A stretch of DNA of 9,919 bases, from the NCBI GenBank assembly GCA_030019325.1, contig JASEFB010000073.1, positions 1 to 9,919 on the forward strand, in the 5' to 3' direction. The DNA is from an archaeon (GTDB lineage Archaea; Halobacteriota; Syntropharchaeia; Alkanophagales; Methanospirareceae). The translations under genes were made by a program, and so were the position numbers. Numbering within the stretch: position 1 is the stretch's first letter; every line of letters begins with the position of its first letter. The notes under the pieces are model-generated. The model worked only from the letters and a program-made list of their open reading frames with translations, ran no database searches and was not told where the DNA came from. Shown here in pieces: positions 6,179-9,919 of the stretch.

Positions 6179-6652
6179 ATGGAAAAGAAAAGTGGGATAG
6201 TTGGCTTTACGGGAACTTTTAGGGAGAGCATAGCGGATATAAAAGAAGGTTCTAAGGTGGTCTTCACAGGCTCGGTAGCAGTATGCACGCCATTTATCGA
6301 ATTGCTCGCTTACACCGTGAGAGACAAAGGTTTTGATATGTTCTATGTGCCGAGAGCAGATGCAAAGGAGGCAAGGAAGATAAAGGAGATAGAGAATATA
6401 GGGTTTAGCGTTGTGGATGAAAAGGGTGATCCAAAAAACCCTGATGCAGTAGTTGTGCTTGGTGGATTAGCGATGCCAAAGTTTGGGGTCCCGCCCGAGG
6501 ATGTGAATCGGTTGATTGAAGATATAGCGGGTGAAAAGAAACCGAAGATCATTGGCGTTTGCTTCATGGACATGTTTGAGCGTGCAGGTTGGGAGGAGAA
6601 GGTAAAGTTCGATACGGTGATAGATACCACCTTGGAGACCGTTGTTAAGTAA
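6179..6652 (+). CDS. DUF2124 family protein, archaeal, function unknown
   Basis: The 157-residue product resembles the DUF2124 family, known mainly from methanogens and their relatives. Conserved-looking blocks are VVFTGSVAVCTPFIELLAYTV (27-47), YVPRADAKEARKI (56-68), DAVVVLGGLAMP (89-100) and IGVCFMDMFERAGW (125-138). The alternating strands and glycine turns suggest a Rossmann-like alpha/beta fold. Two cysteines (Cys36, Cys128) sit at the ends of predicted strands in the two most conserved blocks and might lie near each other. There are no membrane segments or signal peptide, so it should be cytoplasmic. GGGGGGAG directly precedes the ATG. It is transcribed away from sufS from a shared promoter region. 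No biochemical role is assigned, and the family restriction suggests a link to methane metabolism. Confidence 0.8.
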   Translation: MEKKSGIVGFTGTFRESIADIKEGSKVVFTGSVAVCTPFIELLAYTVRDKGFDMFYVPRADAKEARKIKEIENIGFSVVDEKGDPKNPDAVVVLGGLAMPKFGVPPEDVNRLIEDIAGEKKPKIIGVCFMDMFERAGWEEKVKFDTVIDTTLETVVK

Positions 6653-6677
6653 AATTTTCTGAACAAGGCACCAAAAA

Positions 6678-6706
6678 TTTATCAGGATTACGAATATATA
6701 TCCATA
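6678..6706 (+). promoter_or_regulatory. Promoter and candidate operator of the DUF134 gene
   Basis: A TATA-like TTTATC begins at 6678, and the element GAATATATATCCATA follows at 6692-6706, ending just before the ATG at 6708. Transcription from this TATA would start at about the first codon, so the mRNA is probably leaderless; no ribosome site is visible. The element is one base different from the one at 7194-7208 and lies at the same distance from the TATA box. Its place between TATA and start suits a repressor site. Confidence 0.55.
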
Positions 6707-6707
6707 T

Positions 6708-7091
6708 ATGCCAGGTCGAAAACGATGTAGGTGCGTAGGCTTTCAGCCACCTTTCCTCTACTTCGAACCGCGGAAAGGAGATGCGATGTCTCGCACCGAT
6801 GTGTGGGAAAGCGTATTGAAAGTCGAGGAACTGGAAAGTATTCGGCTGAAAGACTATCTGCGGTTGAGTCAGGAGGAAGCTGCGGAAAGAATGGGCGTTT
6901 CGCAACCCACTTTCCATCGGATATTAAGTGAAGCGCGTCGAAAAATAGCAGAAGCCTTCATCGAGGGGAAAGCTATACGGGTTGAAGGAGGTGACTACGT
7001 AGTAATGAGGGCTAAGGATGAAGCCCCTGGGTTCCCTCCAAGAGTGCCACCTGGCTGGATGAGAGGGCGGAATCGAGGTCGAGTTCCTTAA
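6708..7091 (+). CDS. DUF134 / UPF0251 family helix-turn-helix DNA-binding protein
   Basis: The 127-residue protein fits the DUF134 (COG1342) family. It has an N-terminal PGRKRCRCVGFQPPFLYFEP segment (2-21), the linker SVLKVEELESIRLKDYLRLS, then a sigma-70 region-4-like helix-turn-helix: QEEAAERMGVSQPTFHRIL (55-73), followed by EARRKIAEAFIEGKAIRVEGG (75-95). The C-terminal 25 residues are rich in Pro, Arg and Gly and look unstructured. The family is thought to bind DNA and is often found near genes for NifX/NafY-like iron-molybdenum cofactor proteins, Mrp-type ATPases and DUF5320 proteins. Here it precedes a zinc-ribbon and a DUF5320-like gene, while the NifX and Mrp partners are absent from the window. 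A repeated element in its promoter suggests autoregulation. Confidence 0.88.
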   Translation: MPGRKRCRCVGFQPPFLYFEPRKGDAMSRTDVWESVLKVEELESIRLKDYLRLSQEEAAERMGVSQPTFHRILSEARRKIAEAFIEGKAIRVEGGDYVVMRAKDEAPGFPPRVPPGWMRGRNRGRVP

Positions 7092-7179
7092 CTTAATAAG
7101 GACTCTGTTCATTATCTGGCGGGAGCCGATGAAGATGAATGCGATGCGCGACCATTGTTACCAAGCCACAGGTATAACT

Positions 7180-7208
7180 TTTATATATGATGTGAATATA
7201 TATTCATA
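7180..7208 (+). promoter_or_regulatory. Promoter and candidate DUF134 operator before the zinc-ribbon gene
   Basis: TTTATATATG starting at 7180 is a good TATA box. The segment GAATATATATTCATA (7194-7208) follows and contains the perfect 14-base palindrome TGAATATATATTCA (7193-7206). The TATA-to-element distance equals that in front of the DUF134 gene, and 14 of the 15 element bases agree. Start of transcription would be near 7210, next to the GGAGG ribosome site at 7211-7215. Confidence 0.55.
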
Positions 7209-7224
7209 CTGGAGGATAAGTTAG

Positions 7225-7428
7225 ATGAGTGGAAGAAGTAGAGGTGGAGAAAGAGGCCAAGATATAGGAAGAGGCGGTCAAGGACGAGGAAGAATGGGTG
7301 GCAGAGGCTTAGGTCCAGGTGGAGAGTGCCGGTGCCCACAATGTGGATATACCATGCCCCACCAAGCCGGAGTGCCGTGCTATCAACAAACCTGCCCGAA
7401 ATGCGGGTCTACAATGACAAGACCGTAA
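7225..7428 (+). CDS. Small Gly/Arg-rich protein with zinc-ribbon-like cysteine motif
   Basis: The 67-residue product has two parts. Residues 1-33 are almost only Gly, Arg, Ser and a few others (GRGGQGRGRMGGRG), which suggests a flexible, possibly nucleic-acid-binding segment. Residues 34-67 hold ECRCPQCGYTMPHQAGVPC and TCPKCGSTMTR. Two CPxCG knuckles (Cys37/Cys40 and Cys57/Cys60) would bind one zinc or iron, and Cys35, His46 and Cys52 in the loop are further ligand candidates. GGAGG at 7211-7215 supports the ATG. Similar small proteins occur beside DUF134 and DUF5320 genes, so it likely belongs to that set. A metal chaperone or redox role is possible, but no function is known to me. Confidence 0.75.
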   Translation: MSGRSRGGERGQDIGRGGQGRGRMGGRGLGPGGECRCPQCGYTMPHQAGVPCYQQTCPKCGSTMTRP

Positions 7429-7456
7429 ATCAAACTTTTTGTTAAAAAGTTTGATT
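7428..7456. repeat. Perfect 13-bp inverted repeat (hairpin) between two small genes
   Basis: AATCAAACTTTTT (7428-7440) and its exact complement AAAAAGTTTGATT (7444-7456) flank a three-base loop GTT. The hairpin starts at the last base of the zinc-ribbon stop codon and ends two bases before the GGAGGTGAT ribosome site of the next gene. It could protect or process the upstream mRNA, or attenuate the next gene. It is not followed by an oligo-T run beyond the stem. Confidence 0.8.
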
Positions 7457-7471
7457 CGGAGGTGATATGAA

Positions 7472-7786
7472 ATGGCAGGACGCTGCAGGAGAAACATGTA
7501 TTATCTAACAGGCTTGCCAGGCTGGATGAGGTTTGGGTACTCTCCAGGTTGGGTAGGTAGAAGTCCAACTGGACTACCGCCAGCCGCTCAGTATCTCGTC
7601 CAAACAGGACAGATACCGCGGTTTGCTTCCTGGCTACAGCAGCAAGTACCTGTTCGAGTGCCTGTTACGCCAGTGGTGCCAGCAATGCCGAAGGAGCAGA
7701 AGATTTCAATGCTCGAATCGCAGGCGAAGATGCTTGGGGGGCAGTTAGAGCAGATAAAGAAGCGATTGGAAGAGCTTAAGAAGTAA
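7472..7786 (+). CDS. DUF5320-like small protein with C-terminal coiled coil
   Basis: The 104-residue product resembles DUF5320-type proteins. It has a short N-terminal segment rich in aromatic residues and glycine (MYYLTGLPGWMRFGYSPGW, 9-27), a Pro/Gln/Val-rich middle (QQQVPVRVPVTPVVPAMP, 56-73), and a strong amphipathic helix at the end (KISMLESQAKMLGGQLEQIKKRLEELKK, from residue 77) expected to form a coiled coil. The ribosome site GGAGGTGAT (7458-7466) is nearly ideal, five bases before the ATG. It follows the zinc-ribbon gene across a hairpin and probably shares its promoter. The family often accompanies DUF134 regulators and iron-molybdenum-cofactor-like proteins. The molecular role is unknown, and a scaffold or oligomer is plausible from the coiled coil. 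Confidence 0.7.
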   Translation: MAGRCRRNMYYLTGLPGWMRFGYSPGWVGRSPTGLPPAAQYLVQTGQIPRFASWLQQQVPVRVPVTPVVPAMPKEQKISMLESQAKMLGGQLEQIKKRLEELKK

Positions 7787-7927
7787 ATTAACTCTTCCTC
7801 TTCTATTATTAAAATCATCCAATAATCTGACTCGCTCCCATCGGTACTTTCGCCTAAATAAACTCGCTTTGCCCGATAACTTCATAAACCCGTGGTACGG
7901 TATATGATCTGCCTAAAAAGGGGAGAT
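7787..7927. other. Intergenic stretch without a recognisable gene
   Basis: A pyrimidine-rich segment right after the stop codon (AACTCTTCCTCTTCTATTATT) may help end transcription of the small-protein operon. Farther on, ATAAACCCGTGG and GGTATATGATC offer weak TATA-like sequences before the methyltransferase remnant. I see no conserved reading frame on either strand. Confidence 0.5.
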
Positions 7928-7934
7928 ATGAACT

Positions 7935-8105
7935 GTGTCTCGGGATACTGAACACAAACGCGATGAATCTATATGATTAGAAGGACCGAGTGAGCTAGCC
8001 ATTGCTGCAGTCGAATACTTACAAAAACGCATATGCTGACAATTCATTAACACTGGGAACGATATTACGAAATGCTCACTACGGATCAAAGAGGTAACAG
8101 AAGGA
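7935..8105 (+). pseudogene. Decayed N-terminus of a SAM-dependent methyltransferase
   Basis: From a GTG at 7935 the frame reads SRDTEHKRDESI, stop, LEGPSELAIAAVEYLQKR, IC, stop. The phrase SELAIAAVEYLQKR is like the helix that precedes motif I in many methyltransferases of the type DTEHKRD...W..GPSELA..AVEYL. The expected LDLGCG motif should follow but is absent. After the second stop the frame continues as QFINTGNDITKCSLRIKEVTEG up to the next gene, perhaps the joined tail of the same protein. Two in-frame stops and the missing SAM site make a working enzyme impossible. Identification rests on pattern memory only. Upstream of 7935 a GGGGAG and an ATG (7928) give only a seven-residue frame. 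Confidence 0.45.
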
Positions 8106-8111
8106 GTGAAC

Positions 8112-8723
8112 ATGGCACTCATACCAGCTTTTGAGCTAGGGCTGTGGAACGCTTGGATTTTTATGCTCTATCATTTTTCGCCCACACCGTTACTGATGCT
8201 CTTTCATAAAGGTCCGACGGCAACAAAGCACCCTGAGAGACAGAACAAGCCTGATAGGAAGCGCAATACGGTTATGTGGATCATCTGGCTGCTCGGTTTC
8301 GGCTATTCCTTTTTCCTGCCATTAAAGATGGGGACGATATGGTTTTACATGGGGCTTCCCCTTGCTCTCGTAGGTGTACTTACCTACACGCTGGTGATCG
8401 TGACGTTTGCGACGACCCCTCTGGATAAAGAACCGATGACCACAGGCCTGTATCGGTATTCACGCCATCCCATGTATGTCACGACATTTGTGCTGTTTAG
8501 TGGGGTAAGTATCACATCGGCCTCGTGGCTTTTTCTCCTGTTTTCGGTTGTTTATACCGTTCTTTCTGTCGTTCATGCGATTACTGAGGAACGGTCTTGC
8601 CTGGAGAAGTACGGCGACGCCTATCGTGAATATATAAGTAGGACTCCACGATGGATAGGACTACCGAAATCGGGAAAAAGTGATAAATCATGCCATTATT
8701 ATCCCTCTTTCGAGAAACTATAG
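8112..8723 (+). CDS. Membrane methyltransferase of the PEMT / isoprenylcysteine carboxyl methyltransferase type
   Basis: The product of 203 residues is hydrophobic with about four to five membrane segments (about 10-31, 54-70, 77-99, 122-156). It carries the family signature near the C-terminus: TTGLYRYSRHPMYV (110-123, with the RHP motif that helps bind SAM) and AITEERSCLEKYGDAYREYISRTPRWIG (156-183, with the EE pair). Such enzymes methylate lipids or prenylated/thiol substrates in the membrane; the substrate here is unknown. AAGGAG at 8101-8106 supports the ATG at 8112 over the in-frame GTG at 8106, which overlaps that site. The last 15 or so residues beyond GLPKSGK look unrelated to the family, and the final 25 bases overlap the 3' end of the opposite gene, so the natural stop may have been lost. 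It is flanked by decayed methyltransferases. Confidence 0.85.
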   Translation: MALIPAFELGLWNAWIFMLYHFSPTPLLMLFHKGPTATKHPERQNKPDRKRNTVMWIIWLLGFGYSFFLPLKMGTIWFYMGLPLALVGVLTYTLVIVTFATTPLDKEPMTTGLYRYSRHPMYVTTFVLFSGVSITSASWLFLLFSVVYTVLSVVHAITEERSCLEKYGDAYREYISRTPRWIGLPKSGKSDKSCHYYPSFEKL

Positions 8724-8971
8724 GTACTTGTTACCTCAGACACTATTTCATTTTCTTTCATATGGTGGTCACTGAAGGATAGGATTCCATCTGGTTTCAA
8801 TACTCGATGTAGCTCTTCTAGTACTCCATTTGGATCACCCAAGGTGTGAAAGGTATCGTACAATAGAACTACATCTACTTCCAAGATATTCTTGTGAGGC
8901 AAGAAGAGATCGCGAAATTTGTAGCTGAAAGACATGACTTTGGAATGATAATTAGACATTGGTTTATCCAT
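8699..8971 (-). pseudogene. SAM methyltransferase with the SAM-binding core deleted in frame
   Basis: The 90-codon frame starts at an ATG with a good AGGAG eight bases upstream. It begins MDKPMSNYHSKVMSFSYKFR and continues DLFLPHKNILE, the normal N-terminal helices of a UbiE-like methyltransferase. It then jumps straight to VDVVLLYDTFHTLGDPNGVL and EELHRVLKPDGILSFSDHH, the second half. Family members have about 65-80 residues between these parts, including the LDYGCGPG motif that binds SAM. The reading frame is preserved across the deletion, so a short protein may still be made, but it should not bind SAM. The 3' end overlaps the convergent membrane methyltransferase gene by 25 bases. An in-frame extension to GTG at 9010 exists but has no family likeness. 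Confidence 0.65.
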
Positions 8972-9044
8972 GGTTGTTTCTCCTGTTATTCTTTTTAAAG
9001 GCGATTTCACACAACTCTATTTATCTGCTATCCTTTTTTCTTTT

Positions 9045-9301
9045 TCCGATTCTCTATTTGGTGAAGGTACGCGACGGATTATGGACGCTGCGGAGAATCT
9101 CGGCTTAGACGTGAAGAAGATGCCAAAGTTTTATAGACCCGAATAAATGCAAATCTGACGGGAGGTGCTCGTTCGGCTGTCCAGAGGCTGCAAAATGGAG
9201 TGCTCTCAGCTTTGTGAATGAGGCTGAAAGAAACGGTGCAAGGATAATCACGAATATGCCGGTTAATGGGGGTGATAGTGAAGAACGGTGAGGTGAAGGG
9301 T
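9045..9301 (+). pseudogene. Frameshifted fragment of a GMC-type FAD oxidoreductase
   Basis: From 9045 one frame reads SDSLFGEGTRRIMDAAENLG and LDVKKMPKF. A one-base slip in a run of T then gives IDPNKCKSDGRCSFGCPEAAKW and SALSFVNEAERNGARIITNMPV. After another slip comes GVIVKNGEVKGV. Together this matches a middle part of archaeal and bacterial GMC-like flavoproteins, in which a cysteine-rich C..CG.C..GCP..AKW segment precedes an A..NGA.I.T..V pattern. One expected cysteine is Asp here. Two frameshifts, no start, no FAD-binding N-terminus and no C-terminus show that this is a dead fragment. It ends at the junction with the sufS copy. Confidence 0.6.
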
Positions 9302-9381
9302 GTGAGGCTCGTTGCTGCATTGTCCACTATAGATTATATCCTTCAATATAGGAAAATCAGCTCGTATTTTAGTGTTCATAC
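9302..9381 (-). pseudogene. Duplicated 5' fragment of sufS
   Basis: This 80-base stretch matches 6013-6091, the first 26 codons of the sufS gene and its start, with one inserted C and one G-to-A change. Read from 9379 it gives MNTKIRADFPILKDIIY and then leaves the sufS frame because of the insertion. The AGGAG ribosome site of the full gene is not copied; homology stops two bases beyond the ATG. It is fused to the flavoprotein fragment at a shared GTGAGG-like sequence. Confidence 0.9.
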
Positions 9382-9382
9382 A

Positions 9383-9472
9383 TCATCCATACACCGCCTC
9401 TCTTATACGGAGCGTCATCATCAATCTTATCGGAAATTTTACCAGTCCATCTCTCTCAATTCGATCGCACAT
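9383..9472 (-). CDS. 29-codon ORF directly after the regulator gene, possibly the truncated start of a larger gene
   Basis: An ATG three bases after the stop codon of the regulator opens a frame reading MCDRIERDGLVKFPIRLMMT and LRIREAVYG, then TGA at 9383-9385. The stop falls two bases before the edge of the duplicated sufS fragment, which suggests that a larger downstream gene was cut there. The tight spacing fits translational coupling to the regulator. I do not recognise the sequence, and it could also be noise. Confidence 0.3.
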   Translation of the reverse strand: MCDRIERDGLVKFPIRLMMTLRIREAVYG

Positions 9473-9475
9473 ATA

Positions 9476-9844
9476 TTACACCTTCGAAGAATTGAGATTC
9501 AGACAGATATCGCATTCATCATTAACACCGCACTTGTTCAATTCACAAACCACTTTATCACGTCTTAGTTTCATGCATATCTCACACGTCTTGAGAACCA
9601 AATTATTTACATTTCCTTGTATTATATCGTTTGCGAGCTCTTTTATCTCAACCTTCATGACATTTTTAACGTCGATCTTATAACCTCTTTTCTTTGATAG
9701 ATAGAGAGAGACTGCTGCAGGGGTAATTCCGAGCTTTTTAGAGATTTCTTTCTGAGATAATCCCCTTTCAATCAATTCTTCTGTGAGTGCAGCCCGTATG
9801 CTCGGCAATACATCCCAAACGATTACTTCACATGGTGATTTCAT
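9476..9844 (-). CDS. HTH transcriptional regulator with cysteine-rich C-terminal tail (COG2522-like)
   Basis: The 122-residue protein starts MKSPCEVIVWDVLPSIRAAL, the usual opening of a small archaeal XRE-like regulator family. The helix-turn-helix is GLSQKEISKKLGITPAAVSLYLSKKRG (28-54). A helical linker (EIKELANDIIQGN) leads to a tail with six cysteines: Cys87, Cys90, Cys100, Cys105, Cys111, Cys114 (CEIC ... CDIC). Paired CxxC motifs suggest an iron-sulfur cluster or zinc site, so it may sense redox state or metal; this is inference. GGAG and AAGG lie just before the ATG at 9844. It reads leftward towards the decayed region, so its original operon partner may be lost. No target site could be identified. 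Confidence 0.85.
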   Translation of the reverse strand: MKSPCEVIVWDVLPSIRAALTEELIERGLSQKEISKKLGITPAAVSLYLSKKRGYKIDVKNVMKVEIKELANDIIQGNVNNLVLKTCEICMKLRRDKVVCELNKCGVNDECDICLNLNSSKV

Positions 9845-9901
9845 ATTCCTTCTCCTTATTTATTTAGTATTTGTTTAGCTCTGTAGAAAATCCAAAAATC
9901 C

Positions 9902-9909
9902 AATATATA
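9902..9909 (-). promoter_or_regulatory. TATA box of the HTH regulator gene
   Basis: On the minus strand TATATATT-like sequence (GGTATATATTGG around 9900-9911) lies about 58 bases before the ATG. Transcription would start near 9879, giving a leader of about 35 bases that includes the ribosome site. Two direct repeats AAATCCAA downstream (about 9887-9902) might be a regulator site. The upstream end is cut by the window edge. Confidence 0.4.
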
Positions 9910-9919
9910 CCAATAAGCC

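Noticed and set aside
6343..6917. Minus-strand ORFs opposite the DUF2124 and DUF134 genes
   Set aside because: They oppose conserved genes, lack ribosome sites and overlap the shared promoter element.
7129..7224. 31-codon ORF starting MKMNAMRDHCYQATG
   Set aside because: It runs straight through the TATA box and operator-like element of the zinc-ribbon gene and has no recognisable content.
7428..7456. The hairpin as an intrinsic terminator for the zinc-ribbon gene
   Set aside because: The T run is inside the stem rather than after it, and a strong ribosome site follows at once, which fits a shared transcript better.
8106..8111. GTG start for the membrane methyltransferase
   Set aside because: The GTG overlaps the AAGGAG ribosome site; the ATG at 8112 has correct spacing from it.
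9079..9327. Minus-strand ORF that begins with MDNAATSLTP
   Set aside because: The first ten residues come from the duplicated sufS piece after the frameshift; the rest is the antisense of the flavoprotein fragment.
9266..9683. Plus-strand ORFs of about 100 codons across the sufS copy and the regulator
   Set aside because: They cross the junction of two unrelated fragments and then run antisense to an intact HTH gene.

Overview
The window looks like a chromosomal piece of an archaeon that carries methyl-coenzyme M reductase (MCR). Three things support this: a full mcrB followed directly by mcrG with no mcrD or mcrC between them, archaeal BRE/TATA promoters, and archaeal-type proteins (DUF2124, a DUF134 regulator, a COG2522-type regulator). 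The mcrB-mcrG order fits ANME-1 (Methanophagales) and close relatives better than classical methanogens, whose order is usually mcrBDCGA. The assignment to ANME-1 is an inference from gene order and general likeness, because no search could be run.

Left part (1-6089, all minus strand). Reading in the direction of transcription, there is a sufS-like cysteine desulfurase, an FdhD-family sulfurtransferase, a PflX-like radical SAM protein, a small S23/four-helix-bundle protein, a class I SAM methyltransferase, then a strong promoter, mcrB and the first 172 codons of mcrG, which runs off the left edge. sufS, fdhD and the radical SAM gene are coupled by abutment or overlap. The S23-like gene sits inside a 454-bp module bounded by tandem 7-bp repeats in inverted orientation, which suggests it was inserted into this gene string. 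A sulfur donor, a sulfur carrier, a radical SAM enzyme and a SAM methyltransferase lie together just upstream of mcr. This could mean formate dehydrogenase maturation, or (speculatively) sulfur or methyl modification of MCR or its cofactor F430.

Middle part (6090-7786, plus strand). A shared AT-rich promoter region separates sufS from a divergent DUF2124 gene. Next come a DUF134 (UPF0251) helix-turn-helix regulator, apparently leaderless, a Gly/Arg-rich zinc-ribbon-like miniprotein and a DUF5320-like small protein ending in a coiled coil. The same 15-bp element lies at the same distance from the TATA box before both the regulator and the zinc-ribbon gene, so DUF134 may control itself and its neighbours. 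A perfect 13-bp hairpin separates the last two genes.

Right part (7787-9919). This is mostly a gene graveyard. It holds a stop-riddled methyltransferase N-terminus, an intact membrane methyltransferase of the PEMT/ICMT type, a methyltransferase whose SAM-binding core has been deleted in frame, a frameshifted GMC-type flavin oxidoreductase fragment, and a nearly identical 80-bp copy of the sufS 5' end fused to that fragment. At the far right an intact HTH regulator with a cysteine-rich tail runs leftward, followed by a 29-codon ORF that stops where the sufS copy begins. I saw no tRNA, rRNA, CRISPR array or recognisable transposase.
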